Origin: Candidatus Thalassolituus haligoni
Lineage (GTDB): Bacteria; Pseudomonadota; Gammaproteobacteria; Pseudomonadales; Oceanobacteraceae
Assembly (NCBI RefSeq): GCF_041222825.1
Contig: NZ_CP139482.1
Location: 3,539,501-3,603,500 of the forward strand
Reading direction: 5' to 3'
DNA: 64,000 bases
In this document: piece by piece, positions 38,364 through 48,167 of the stretch
Position numbering within the stretch: the first letter of the stretch is position 1
Layout of the letters: the number at the start of each line of letters is the position of its first letter
Program-made: the position numbers and the translations under genes
The notes under the pieces: model-generated
Told to the model about the DNA's origin: nothing
Database searches by the model: none
Seen by the model: the letters and a program-made list of their open reading frames with translations, nothing else

Positions 38364-38379
38364 TTCAAGAATCCTGCCG
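38364..38379 (-). promoter_or_regulatory. Candidate sigma54 promoter of 187-aa gene
   Basis: On the minus strand CGGCAGGATTCTTGAA matches TGGCACG-N4-TTGCA except at three positions; the -12 is GA instead of GC. It lies 41 bases before the start codon and about 80 bases downstream of the nearer NifA site. Confidence 0.55.
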
Positions 38380-38458
38380 CCTTGCGGCGCAAGGACTTCT
38401 TAAAAAATCCTTAAAAATCATAGCGTTATAATTCAACAAAAAAAGCACATGGTAATTA

Positions 38459-38474
38459 TGTCGTATTTACGACA
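38459..38474. promoter_or_regulatory. NifA upstream activator site 1 of 187-aa gene
   Basis: TGTCGTATTTACGACA fits TGT-N10-ACA and is identical to the site at 13602-13617 upstream of ankyrin-modBC. Confidence 0.8.
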
Positions 38475-38518
38475 CAACGCTGCCGACGCTATCCGACAAA
38501 GCGGACACAACCCAGAGC

Positions 38519-38534
38519 TGTCGGATTTGCGACA
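38519..38534. promoter_or_regulatory. NifA upstream activator site 2 of 187-aa gene
   Basis: TGTCGGATTTGCGACA fits TGT-N10-ACA and begins 60 bases from site 1, close to six helical turns, so both could face the same side of the DNA. Confidence 0.75.
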
Positions 38535-38605
38535 ACAGCGGAGCCAGGCAGGTCACCAACATCAGAAACACCAGCCACGGAAAGGCACTGACAAAGAAGG
38601 CCCGA

Positions 38606-38654
38606 CCAACCTGCCGGAACAGCAGGTTGGCTGGAATAGAGAGGACTGCTATTC
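38606..38654. repeat. Two adjacent hairpins in nafY2-187-aa gap
   Basis: CCAACCTG/CAGGTTGG (38606-38613 and 38623-38630) and GAATAG/CTATTC (38634-38639 and 38649-38654) are short inverted repeats. The rest of the 38323-38894 gap holds NifA sites and a terminator but no credible gene. Confidence 0.4.
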
Positions 38655-38743
38655 AGAGAACATCTATTTAATCCGGTGCCCGCTCTGGGCTTTCGGATGG
38701 TGTCGTATCACGAAGCCGGTTTGCAGGCCTGACGAGTCGCGTC

Positions 38744-38766
38744 AAAAACCGGCGACACCGAGCCGG
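38744..38766 (-). terminator. Candidate terminator of the nifB operon
   Basis: Read on the minus strand, CCGGC, an 8-base loop and GCCGG are followed by TTTTT, about 130 bases after the nafY2 stop. The stem is short but GC-rich. Confidence 0.5.
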
Positions 38767-38894
38767 AATCATCCGGCCGCCCCGTAGAGCGCGGGTTGCC
38801 GAATTTGAAAAGGACTCGTCATTTCGCTGCATTCGCCGCCTTGCCCTGATCACCGATCAACACTCGCGCAGAGAGGATTAAATAGATGTCCCCT

Positions 38895-39608
38895 TCAAGC
38901 TTCTTTAGCGAACCGTACCCGATCTTCGGCTGATACGCCCAGAATCTTGGCCAGCCAGGGCGGAGGAGAGTTTTCCATCACCCCCTGCAAACGCATAAGT
39001 ACCTCACTGGCCTCGCAGACGTCTTTTTGCTTGATCGGATATACGCCCGCACGCACGACCTTGGCTGCAGCCGGGCCGCCTATCGATTGCACATACGCCA
39101 CTTGACAGTCATTGATCAGGCTAGCGCGAAAGGCATTGCGATCATCCGACAAGTCAGCTTCCAGCGCCGAACGTACGTCCACCAGCTGAAATTCGCTGGC
39201 ACTCAACTGATACACCAGAAAACGCAGGCAGGAACCAAAATGGCCGTTGAGCAACTCGCCACTATTGGAAGCCACAGCCACCCGGATGGAATTGGGCATA
39301 TCACCGGCTCCCGCTACGGGTTGTGGCAAATCTTCCTCTTCATTCTCACCCCAAAGAATCCGTACGGCTTCCTTGATAGCTGGCAGGCCAAGACTGATGT
39401 CTTCACCATCCTCTTCACCATCGGCACTGCCAAAGCCGGTTTTCAAATCCGTGACCGTGATCGTCGCCAGAGATTCTTCCGACAGATCGCCATCTATTCG
39501 GCGGGTAAGAATATCCAGCAACTGGCCAATGCTGATATCCGGCAGAATGCGGGCAGCCATGGCTATTCGAAGAGCCGCTTCGCGGCTGATAGGCGGTAAT
39601 TCACTCAT
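38895..39608 (-). CDS. Second NafY-family protein
   Basis: ATG at 39608 follows GGAG; the upstream in-frame ATG at 39626 has no ribosome site. The 237-residue product has the NafY layout: a helical N-terminal domain (REAALRIAMAARILPDISIG) then a PF02579 cofactor-binding domain (NSIRVAVASNSGELLNGHFG, RFLVYQLSASEFQLVDVRSA), ending ENSPPPWLAKIL. The copy at 19441-20163 has near-identical landmarks (PPPWLLKIMEASA), so these are paralogues with an acidic linker difference (EEDGEDISLG). It is the last gene of the nifB unit, separated from bolA by three palindromes. It may bind NifB-co, FeMo-co or apodinitrogenase. Confidence 0.82.
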   Translation of the reverse strand: MSELPPISREAALRIAMAARILPDISIGQLLDILTRRIDGDLSEESLATITVTDLKTGFGSADGEEDGEDISLGLPAIKEAVRILWGENEEEDLPQPVAGAGDMPNSIRVAVASNSGELLNGHFGSCLRFLVYQLSASEFQLVDVRSALEADLSDDRNAFRASLINDCQVAYVQSIGGPAAAKVVRAGVYPIKQKDVCEASEVLMRLQGVMENSPPPWLAKILGVSAEDRVRFAKEA

Positions 39609-39694
39609 CGCTAGTCTCCATCTCATTATTGGGTGCCGACGAGTCGGCCAAACGGCATGTCATCTCATCATAACTGGGCACCTCACCACGCTTG

Positions 39695-39777
39695 CCACGG
39701 CATGCCGTGGTGCTACAACGCAGGTGCATTACCTGGCTTATCGTAGCCAGGCTGCAAGCCCACGGCATACCGTGGGC
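39695..39777. repeat. REP-like cluster of three palindromes
   Basis: Three hairpins occur in 83 bases: CCACGGCATGCCGTGG (39695-39710, perfect palindrome), CCTGGCT/AGCCAGG (39732-39738 and 39745-39751) and GCCCACGG/CCGTGGGC (39758-39765 and 39770-39777). The outer two share the CCACGGYATRCCGTGG core, as in REP/BIME elements. They lie between bolA and the second nafY. Confidence 0.7.
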
Positions 39778-39782
39778 CGCCA

Positions 39783-40052
39783 TTACATCAATCGGGTCAG
39801 ACCACCTGGTGCACGGGCTTGCCACTCCATCGTGGTAAACGCTTCCACCGTCAGGGCATGTAACTCGCCCGTGGCCAGCGATTCACTGAAAGCCGCCAGG
39901 ATACGTTGCTGCCGTTGCACTGGTCGCAGGCCATCAAAGACCTGACTGACCACTCGGGCGGTGAAATTGCAGTCCGCTCCGTCTATCTCGATGCTTGCAT
40001 CCGGATCTTCCAGAGCCTGCAGGATACGCTGACGAACTTCACTGGTTTCCAT
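39783..40052 (-). CDS. BolA-family protein
   Basis: The 89-residue product has the BolA fold pattern: RQRILQALEDPDASIEIDGA, FTARVVSQVFDGLRPVQRQQ and LATGELHALTVEAFT, close to the usual 'S..F.G.s.v.rHr.vy..l..e....iHAL.i....' signature. BolA proteins form [2Fe-2S]-bridged complexes with CGFS monothiol glutaredoxins. Such a glutaredoxin is encoded 12 bases upstream, so the two probably work as a pair in Fe-S trafficking for nitrogenase proteins. Confidence 0.85.
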   Translation of the reverse strand: METSEVRQRILQALEDPDASIEIDGADCNFTARVVSQVFDGLRPVQRQQRILAAFSESLATGELHALTVEAFTTMEWQARAPGGLTRLM

Positions 40053-40064
40053 AATGACGTCCTG

Positions 40065-40403
40065 TTATTCAGCGCTGGCACTGACGTTGGCTTCTTGCAG
40101 CAGTGTTTTCAGCGAGCCATCCGCTGCCATACTGCAAACAATGTCACTACCGCCAACCAGTTCGCCATTAACGAACAACTGGGGAAAGGTTGGCCAGTTG
40201 GAAACCTTCGGCAGGCGCTCCCGAATCGATGGTGCTTGCAGGATATTGACATAGGCAAAGTCGGCACCGGTTGCTTGCAGTGACTTGACTGCCGCCGCAG
40301 AAAAACCGCATTCCGGCGCTTCCGGTGTGCCTTTCATATAGATCAGTACCGGATTGCTGGTGATTTGCTTATTGATGGTTTGGATAATATCGGTGGTGCT
40401 CAT
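40065..40403 (-). CDS. grx5: CGFS-type monothiol glutaredoxin (Grx5/GrxD family)
   Basis: The 112-residue product has the active-site C32-G-F-S (PEAPECGFSAAAV), the glutathione-binding WPTFPQLFVNGELVGGSDIV region and the normal family length. CGFS glutaredoxins carry glutathione-ligated [2Fe-2S] clusters. A. vinelandii has a nif-associated copy next to the rhodanese gene, matching this order (rhodanese gene 11 bases upstream). Fe-S supply to nitrogenase maturation is the likely role. Confidence 0.92.
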   Translation of the reverse strand: MSTTDIIQTINKQITSNPVLIYMKGTPEAPECGFSAAAVKSLQATGADFAYVNILQAPSIRERLPKVSNWPTFPQLFVNGELVGGSDIVCSMAADGSLKTLLQEANVSASAE

Positions 40404-40414
40404 GGTGGTTTCCC

Positions 40415-41206
40415 TCAGGCGACAAAGCGATTAACCGGGTGGTTATCCGGCAGAATGTGGTGTTGCAGCAGGCGTAAGGTACTGGTACTGGCGGCAACGT
40501 CGAGTACCGAGAAGTCATCCAGCGTGGTCGGTGAGGTATCAGCACCGGCCTCCAGCAGTTGTGCAACCAGTGGGTTATGACCAATAGAAACGGCGTAAAT
40601 CAGCGCCGTCGCACCGTGGTCATTTTGCTGGTCCATATCAATATCGTTATCGAGCAATAGTTTGACGATACGAGCGTTTTTACTGTGGCATGCCATCCAG
40701 AGGGCGTTATTACCATCCTTGTTAACCAGATCGATACCCGCACCGGCCATCACCAACTCGTGGGCGATGGCAAAATTACCTTCCCGACAAGCCTGCATCA
40801 GCGCTGTGTTCTGGTTGTCACCACGCTGGTCAAGATTGGTCGGATCAAATTCGTTGTCGACCAGCCAGCCACACAGTTCGTGGCTGATAGCATCAAGCGG
40901 ACGGCTGATGCTCGGATACCAGGCTTCATAGCCACCATCAAGGCTGTAACAGCTGGTAAAGCCGAAGTCACTGAACAGCTGTGCCATATCCTGACTGGCG
41001 TGGCCGTGATAGCAGTAGATCAACACCGGCACGGAGCGCGCGGTATGTTTGATCAAGGCGCGCAAATTACTGTCATTCAGATGCAGCGCAGCAGGATGAT
41101 GACCCGACAGATAAGAACGGAAATCACGCATGTCAAGCAGCAACATAGGGCCGTCATATAACATCGCTTCAGCTTCGGTAACGGACAGGGTTTGCCATTG
41201 AGTCAT
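40415..41206 (-). CDS. rhdN: Rhodanese-ankyrin fusion (RhdN-like)
   Basis: ATG at 41206 follows GAGGAG; an in-frame start at 41236 is less likely. The 263-residue product has an N-terminal rhodanese domain (about 1-100) with active-site Cys in VLIYCYHGHASQDMAQLFSD, able to carry persulfide sulfur. A C-terminal ankyrin domain follows (about 115-255; NTALMQACREGNFAIAHELV, NALWMACHSKNARIVKLLLD, ATALIYAVSIGHNPLVAQLL). The ankyrin part is closely similar to the separate protein encoded before modBC. The gene order nifQ-rhodanese-grx matches A. vinelandii nifQ-rhdN-grx5; sulfur delivery for Fe-S clusters is likely. Confidence 0.88.
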   Translation of the reverse strand: MTQWQTLSVTEAEAMLYDGPMLLLDMRDFRSYLSGHHPAALHLNDSNLRALIKHTARSVPVLIYCYHGHASQDMAQLFSDFGFTSCYSLDGGYEAWYPSISRPLDAISHELCGWLVDNEFDPTNLDQRGDNQNTALMQACREGNFAIAHELVMAGAGIDLVNKDGNNALWMACHSKNARIVKLLLDNDIDMDQQNDHGATALIYAVSIGHNPLVAQLLEAGADTSPTTLDDFSVLDVAASTSTLRLLQHHILPDNHPVNRFVA

Positions 41207-41261
41207 GGTGATCTCCTCTTCCAGAAAAATGGTCATTGATGGATTAATGGGTCATTCGAAA

Positions 41262-41903
41262 TCAGTCTTCAGGGCCAAAACAGTCGGCATACGCGGTGCA
41301 TTCATCACAGCTGGGGGCGCGACAAACATAACCGCCACCGGCTTCACACAACTGCTTGTAAAAGAATCGTTTCCACTTCATGTCGCGATCGTTGGCGGCC
41401 ACCAGCTGAGGAAAATTCTGCGACAACAAAGCACTCAACTCGCTGCGATTGAGCAAGCCGAGGTCACGCCAGAGATGTTCGCCACCAAGACAACCCGCAG
41501 CGACGATATCAGCCATCAGCAATTCGCTATCGTCCTTGCCAGCCCGGTATTGCAGCAGCAACTGGCGTATTTCCTGCCATTCGTCCTCACGCATTTCCAG
41601 CAGTTGCTGGCGCAAGTCGGTATCGTGACGCAGATTGTCACGGTCTTGCTGGCGTGGCGACGGCAGGCTTTGATAACGGTTTTGGCCATGCAGGTAGCGA
41701 TGCATAAACCAGCGAAAATCGACCGGCTTCAGACCCAGGTAGTACGGCAGACAGGTACGTCCCTGACGCTGACCACGCAGCATTTGTCCTAACCAGCGAC
41801 TGGTATTGGCACGCAGGGGTTGCCGCTCACTATTGGCCATTGGCAACAGCTGGATGACAATCTGTCGCCAGAGTGTTGGACGTAAAGTCACCGCCAGGTT
41901 CAT
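41262..41903 (-). CDS. nifQ: Molybdenum donor protein NifQ
   Basis: The 213-residue product ends in the NifQ metal motif C-x4-C-x2-C-x5-C (CRAPSCDECTAYADC, then FG). NifQ carries a Mo-Fe-S cluster that donates molybdenum to the NifEN/NifH stage of FeMo-co synthesis. It overlaps the nifO stop by 4 bases, so the two are translationally coupled. It precedes the rhodanese gene. Confidence 0.93.
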   Translation of the reverse strand: MNLAVTLRPTLWRQIVIQLLPMANSERQPLRANTSRWLGQMLRGQRQGRTCLPYYLGLKPVDFRWFMHRYLHGQNRYQSLPSPRQQDRDNLRHDTDLRQQLLEMREDEWQEIRQLLLQYRAGKDDSELLMADIVAAGCLGGEHLWRDLGLLNRSELSALLSQNFPQLVAANDRDMKWKRFFYKQLCEAGGGYVCRAPSCDECTAYADCFGPED

Positions 41904-42376
41904 GCGTATTCTCCTGTCTGGGTACGACTGTTTGTTATGCTGCCGGGAACCGTGCAGCTCTTCCCCGAAGCGTGGTGGCTGGCACAGCCTTCAATATCAT
42001 CAGGAACATCCAGTTCTTCGCGGCTGCGAGCGCCCAGCCCCAGCTGCTGCTGTAAACGGGGCCAGTCAAAACCGCAGTGATACCAACCTTCCAGCTGAAT
42101 TAACGGCCGTCGGATCAATAGCGGTTCGGCAATCATCGCTGCCATTGCTTGCTCTGCCGTACAGTGTTCAGGGTCGATCTGACCGTTTTTAACGGCGGGT
42201 GCCGAGCGGTTGAACCACTCGCTCACCGGCAAGGAATCAAAAAAACGTCGCAACTGCTGTGCCTGCCAAGGAGTGGTGAGCAGGTTATGCTCAACCACGT
42301 CAACACCGGCTTCGCGCAGAATCTTTTTCTGGCGGGTATTATTGATGCAGCCTGGTTTTTCATAAAAATGCAGCAC
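41900..42376 (-). CDS. nifO: NifO, ArsC/thioredoxin-like nitrogenase-associated protein
   Basis: The 158-residue product starts LHFYEKPGCINNTRQKKILR, the ArsC-like fold with one active-site-type Cys (C10), and continues PWQAQQLRRFFDSLPVSEWF and LLIRRPLIQLEGWYHCGFDW, as in NifO-type proteins. In A. vinelandii nifO lies between fdxN and nifQ, as here, and influences molybdenum partitioning. The C-terminal ~40 residues are variable and Ser/Cys-rich. Confidence 0.87.
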   Translation of the reverse strand: MLHFYEKPGCINNTRQKKILREAGVDVVEHNLLTTPWQAQQLRRFFDSLPVSEWFNRSAPAVKNGQIDPEHCTAEQAMAAMIAEPLLIRRPLIQLEGWYHCGFDWPRLQQQLGLGARSREELDVPDDIEGCASHHASGKSCTVPGSITNSRTQTGEYA

Positions 42377-42412
42377 GATACAATCTCCTGTTGCGACGAG
42401 TTCTTACGACCG

Positions 42413-42691
42413 TTAGCGGGCCTGGATTTCTTTCAGGGCTTCAGCCATTTTTTCTGGCGGAATACCGGTCAATGAGCCTGGCGGGTTAATCGCCATGCCG
42501 CTGGCATCAAGAATCGCTTCTTCAATCGGGCAAATGCTGGCGCACTGAGGCTGGGCGTAGTCGTCCTCACACTCGGTACACTTGCGGGCATTGATTTTGA
42601 AATGCGGCTTGCTTTCGTAAATGGCATCGCTGGGGCATACGTCGTAACAGGCCCAGCAGTTCACGCAGGAATCAACAATAGATAACGCCAT
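42413..42691 (-). CDS. fdxN: 2x[4Fe-4S] ferredoxin FdxN
   Basis: The 92-residue ferredoxin has two cluster motifs: C9-x2-C12-x2-C15-x3-C19-P and C38-x2-C41-x8-C50-x3-C54-P. The enlarged x8 spacing in the second motif is typical of the nifB-associated FdxN type. It lies directly downstream of nifB and probably donates low-potential electrons to NifB or nitrogenase. ATG follows GGAGG. Confidence 0.93.
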   Translation of the reverse strand: MALSIVDSCVNCWACYDVCPSDAIYESKPHFKINARKCTECEDDYAQPQCASICPIEEAILDASGMAINPPGSLTGIPPEKMAEALKEIQAR

Positions 42692-42746
42692 GCTAACCTC
42701 CGAGGGTGCAGTGGATGGCCGGGGTATTCCCCGGCCGGGTTATGAC

Positions 42747-44279
42747 TCAGGCAGAGACCCGTTCTGCTGCCGGTGCAGATTCAGCCGCGTCATCAAGTTG
42801 ACCGTTGGCGGCCATTTCCTTGTAGACCTCCAGCACGGCTTCTTCGATAGGCTCCATGGCATGTTCACCGTTAGGCACGATTCCCGCGTCTTCCAGCAAG
42901 GACCATGGCTCGTAGCCAATCTTGGAACAAAGCACCGCTTCACAACCGCTGAGGGCGCGAATGGAACCGGCCAGGGCACTTTCTTTTTCACCACAAGCGT
43001 CATCACCAACACAGTACTGATCAACCTTGCGGTGACTGATAAAGCGCACGCCTTTGGGTGAGGCTTCATAGATCAGGAATTCGGTCGCATGGCCAAAGTG
43101 CTGGTTGATCAAACCACCTCCACTGGTGGCTACGGCCATCAATACCGGACGCAGACTGCTGGAGATCGCATTCTCCGCAGAGGGGACGGAAACTGCTGCC
43201 AGACGACTACGCTTGGCTTCTTTTTCGTCCAGTTCTTCAAGAATACCGGCGTGTACAACGGCTCGGGTTTTCATCGCCGCGTTGTAATCGATGTCCATGG
43301 CGGCAATCTTGTCGAGTGTGAACTCTTCACCCCGATCTTCACCCAACAGGCCAACCGCATCAGCACGGCACTGACGGCAGTGACGCATCATGTTCATGTC
43401 ACCGGAACAGGCATCCTGCAGGTCTTGCAGCTCTTCTGGCTCTGGCCCACGCTGGCCCATGATGCCGAAGAAAGTGCCGTGCTCAGATTCAGAAATCAGC
43501 GGCATGACGTTGTGCAGGAAAGCGCCTTTGGATTTGACCGTACGGGAAACTTCTTTCAGGTGTTCGTCGTTCACACCAGGAATCATCACCGAGTTAACCT
43601 TCACCAGGATGCCGCGTTCAACCAGCATCTCCAGGCCTTTTTGCTGTTGGGCAATCAGGATTTTGGCGGCTTTTTCGCCGTAGATACGCTTGTTGTTCCA
43701 GTAGATCCAGGGATAGATCTTGGCACCAACAGCCGGGTCTACGCAGTTGATGGTGATGGTGACGTGATCGATATTATGCTTCGCCAGTTCTTCAACCGAA
43801 TCCGGCAGCGACAGACCATTGGTGGAGACACACAGTTTGATGTCTGGAGCCTGTTCGCTCAGCATACGGAACGTTTCGAACGTGCGTTCAGGGTTGGCTA
43901 ACGGGTCGCCAGGGCCAGCAATGCCAAGTACGGTCATTTGCGGGATATTGGCCGCCACGGCCTTGGTTTTCATCACGGCTTCTTCTGGGGTCAATACCTC
44001 AGATACCACTCCGGGACGAGATTCATTGGAGCAGTCATACTTGCGATTACAGTAATGACACTGGATGTTACAGGCAGGGGCGACCGCTACGTGCATACGA
44101 GCAAAGTAGTGGTGTGCCTCTTCGGAGTAACACGGGTGATTTTTTACCTTGTCACGAATTGCATCAGGCAGCTGCGACATTTGGTCGTTATCGCTGCCGC
44201 ACGAGCCAGAGGCGCAGCTGCTGCTTTCTGCTGCTGCCGCCTCGTTGCTTTCGTCTTGTCCAAGCACTGTCAGTTGCAT
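42747..44279 (-). CDS. nifB: FeMo-cofactor biosynthesis radical SAM protein NifB
   Basis: The 510-residue enzyme makes NifB-co, the Fe-S-C core of FeMo-co. The radical SAM motif is C70-x3-C74-x2-C77 (PACNIQCHYCNRKYDC); GIAGPGDPLANPE is the SAM-binding glycine-rich loop. A C-terminal PF02579 domain (RPVLMAVATSGGGLINQHFG, FLIYEASPKGVRFISHRKV) matches two-domain proteobacterial NifB. The N-terminus has a Ser/Cys-rich stretch. ATG follows AAGGAG. Expression is predicted from its own sigma54 promoter with three NifA sites upstream. Confidence 0.97.
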   Translation of the reverse strand: MQLTVLGQDESNEAAAAESSSCASGSCGSDNDQMSQLPDAIRDKVKNHPCYSEEAHHYFARMHVAVAPACNIQCHYCNRKYDCSNESRPGVVSEVLTPEEAVMKTKAVAANIPQMTVLGIAGPGDPLANPERTFETFRMLSEQAPDIKLCVSTNGLSLPDSVEELAKHNIDHVTITINCVDPAVGAKIYPWIYWNNKRIYGEKAAKILIAQQQKGLEMLVERGILVKVNSVMIPGVNDEHLKEVSRTVKSKGAFLHNVMPLISESEHGTFFGIMGQRGPEPEELQDLQDACSGDMNMMRHCRQCRADAVGLLGEDRGEEFTLDKIAAMDIDYNAAMKTRAVVHAGILEELDEKEAKRSRLAAVSVPSAENAISSSLRPVLMAVATSGGGLINQHFGHATEFLIYEASPKGVRFISHRKVDQYCVGDDACGEKESALAGSIRALSGCEAVLCSKIGYEPWSLLEDAGIVPNGEHAMEPIEEAVLEVYKEMAANGQLDDAAESAPAAERVSA

Positions 44280-44359
44280 GGTCTCAGCTCCTTCATTGTG
44301 ACCTGCCTGCGGCAGGTGAATCTCTGATAACCCGGGTGGGCCGGTTGCTAACAGATCGA

Positions 44360-44375
44360 TGCAATGCCAATGCCT
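44360..44375 (-). promoter_or_regulatory. nifB sigma54 promoter
   Basis: On the minus strand AGGCATTGGCATTGCA fits GG-N10-GC with a perfect TTGCA at -12. It lies 80 bases before the nifB start. Confidence 0.75.
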
Positions 44376-44425
44376 AAATACAACCCGTTGTTTTCATTGA
44401 TTTTTTACATTTTCAACTGGCAATT

Positions 44426-44446
44426 TGTCGTGTTACATACAGCACA
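44426..44446. promoter_or_regulatory. Two overlapping NifA sites upstream of nifB
   Basis: TGTCGTGTTACATACA (44426-44441) and TGTTACATACAGCACA (44431-44446) both fit TGT-N10-ACA, offset by 5 bases. Only one could be filled at a time. Confidence 0.6.
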
Positions 44447-44460
44447 TCAGGGAGTATTTT

Positions 44461-44476
44461 TGTGGTGTAGGGTACA
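44461..44476. promoter_or_regulatory. Third NifA site upstream of nifB
   Basis: TGTGGTGTAGGGTACA fits TGT-N10-ACA, 86 bases upstream of the nifB promoter. The remainder of the 44280-44598 gap between nifA and nifB holds no gene. Confidence 0.6.
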
Positions 44477-44598
44477 AAGGCAGGAATGTTCAATGATGTA
44501 GCAATGCCCCACCGTCGGCAGTCGTTCCAGCCGTACCGATGAGAACCTGGCACATCAGCAGCGCATTCGGCGCAACGGCAGAGCACGGAACCTTGGCC

Positions 44599-46206
44599 CT
44601 ACAGTTTGCGCACATTGATTTTCATGGTTTGGATCCGATAGGCAATCTGACGCGGGGTCATATTGAGCAAACGAGCTGCCTTGGCTTGCACCCAGCCGGT
44701 TTGTTCAAGAGCTGCGATCAGGCGTTCGCGTTCATCCATTTCAGGATTGTCGAGATCAACGCTGGAGGCTGTTGCCGGTGCAGGACTGCTGTAGCCCGTA
44801 CTGCCATTGCCGGTACTGACACTACCCTGGCGCTGATGATCTGGCAGCGCAATCACGTCGCTGTCGATCACCCCTTCTTCACTCATCACCGCTGCCCGTT
44901 CGAGGCAGTTTTCCAACTGCCGCACATTGCCGGGCCAGTCATGGCTCATCAATATGCGAATGGCGTTGTCAGTCAATCGCAAGGGGCGACCTTGCTGGCG
45001 GGATACCTTGTCGAGCAGGAAGGTGGCCAATTCCGGCACATCCACCAGCCGTTCTCGCAGTGGTGGCAGCTGGATCGCCATGACATTAAGACGGTAATAG
45101 AGATCTTCGCGGAAGCGGCCTTTTTCAACTTCTTCTTCGAGATTGCGGTTGGTCGCAGCAACGATACGTACGTTGACCTTGATGGTCTGGCCACCCCCGA
45201 CCCGCTCCAGTTCGCCTTCTTGCAACACCCGTAACAGTTTGGCCTGAAACAGGGCGGAGATTTCGCCAATTTCATCCAGGAACAAGGTGCCCCCGTCGGC
45301 TTGTTCAAAACGGCCCTTGCGCTGCTTGATGGCATTGGTAAACGCGCCTTTTTCATGGCCAAACAATTCCGATTCGAGCAAATTTTCTGGCAAGGAGGCG
45401 CAGTTCAGGCAGACAAAATGATTGTGCGCCCGCGGCGAGTTGTAGTGAATAGCGTTGGCGATCAGCTCCTTGCCGGTACCGGATTCCCCCAGAATCAGCA
45501 CGGTGCTGTCCCATTTGGCCACCCGACGCACCTGATCAAACACCCGCCGCATACCATCAGAGTGGCCGACAACCATGTTGTCAAAGCCGTATTTCACCCG
45601 TACTTCCCGACGCAGCTCGTCGCGCTCACGAGCAATGGTCTGGCCTTCTTCCTGGTTCACCAGCAAGCGCACGGTTTGCGACAGCAAATTGGCTGCCGCC
45701 GTCATAAACTCGGTGCGTTCAGCCAGATAGTCATCGGCGGGAACATCAGGCTGGGCGGCCAGTACGCCGATTGCCTTGCCTTTGCCATCCCGGATCGGCA
45801 CACCAATAAATGGCAGTTCCAGATCGTAGAGTTCCAGTCGATCTAAAAATCTCGGTTCACTGGAGATACGCCCCAGTACGATCGACTGATTGCTCGACAG
45901 CACCCGCCCCACGATCCCTTCGCCAGGCTGATACTTGACCGATGGTGTCTTGCCGCCACCGTCATTTTCACGGTACACGGCACCGACCTGCAGTGTGCTG
46001 TTCTCGGGGTCATACAGGTTGACCACACCATGCTGCAAGCCACAATGATTATGCAGGATGCCCAGAATTCCGGTAAGCGTTTCCTCAATGGTGCGAGCTT
46101 CCGACAGCACTCCGGCGACTTCCGCCAGGCAGCGGAATTGCCGCTCCATCAACTCAGCCTTACTGTTAACACGCTTGCCACCAGCCGCTAATCGGGAGGT
46201 TGTCAT
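44599..46206 (-). CDS. nifA: Nif-specific sigma54 activator NifA
   Basis: The 535-residue product has an N-terminal GAF domain (about 25-185), a central AAA+ domain (about 210-440; Walker A GESGTGKE, Walker [13 protein letters not shown]-finger region [11 protein letters not shown]) and a C-terminal Fis-type helix-turn-helix ([20 protein letters not shown]). No Cys-rich interdomain linker is present, so oxygen control must come through NifL. The usual GAFTGA loop that contacts sigma54 reads GAFTNA here. ATG at 46206 has AGGAGG eight bases upstream; a GTG at 46209 is the alternative. nifL ends 12 bases upstream. Confidence 0.96.
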   Translation of the reverse strand: MTTSRLAAGGKRVNSKAELMERQFRCLAEVAGVLSEARTIEETLTGILGILHNHCGLQHGVVNLYDPENSTLQVGAVYRENDGGGKTPSVKYQPGEGIVGRVLSSNQSIVLGRISSEPRFLDRLELYDLELPFIGVPIRDGKGKAIGVLAAQPDVPADDYLAERTEFMTAAANLLSQTVRLLVNQEEGQTIARERDELRREVRVKYGFDNMVVGHSDGMRRVFDQVRRVAKWDSTVLILGESGTGKELIANAIHYNSPRAHNHFVCLNCASLPENLLESELFGHEKGAFTNAIKQRKGRFEQADGGTLFLDEIGEISALFQAKLLRVLQEGELERVGGGQTIKVNVRIVAATNRNLEEEVEKGRFREDLYYRLNVMAIQLPPLRERLVDVPELATFLLDKVSRQQGRPLRLTDNAIRILMSHDWPGNVRQLENCLERAAVMSEEGVIDSDVIALPDHQRQGSVSTGNGSTGYSSPAPATASSVDLDNPEMDERERLIAALEQTGWVQAKAARLLNMTPRQIAYRIQTMKINVRKL

Positions 46207-46218
46207 CACGTTGGCCTC

Positions 46219-47910
<1,692 letters not shown>

Positions 47911-47980
47911 TCAATTGCCCGACAATGCCGCGAACATTTGTCAGTAATGCAACAATGGCATTTCCCGGTTTTTTACTGTT

Positions 47981-47996
47981 TGTCGCAAGTACGACA
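47981..47996. promoter_or_regulatory. NifA site shared by nifL and rnfA
   Basis: TGTCGCAAGTACGACA is a near-perfect TGT-N10-ACA palindrome lying 104 bases from the nifL promoter and 110 from the rnfA promoter, so one site could serve both. Confidence 0.75.
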
Positions 47997-48106
47997 AACA
48001 AAATCTTTGTCGTTTTTCAATCAAATGCCCTGTTTTCAAGCCTTTGCGCACCATTTGCAGTCATTCCTTTGTCGCTTCGATACAACAGCAGCTACGGCCA
48101 ATCCCG

Positions 48107-48122
48107 TGGCACAGGAAATGCA
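48107..48122 (+). promoter_or_regulatory. rnfA sigma54 promoter
   Basis: TGGCACAGGAAATGCA matches TGGCACG-N4-TTGCA at all but two defined positions. It is 45 bases before the rnfA start. Confidence 0.85.
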
Positions 48123-48167
48123 ATTTTGAGCTGATACGACAGACCCGCCCGAGATTCAGGAGGCCTT

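Noticed and set aside
38449..38787. 112-aa plus-strand frame in the nafY2-187-aa gap
   Set aside because: It overlaps NifA sites, hairpins and a terminator, has a polar low-complexity sequence and no ribosome site; more likely non-coding.
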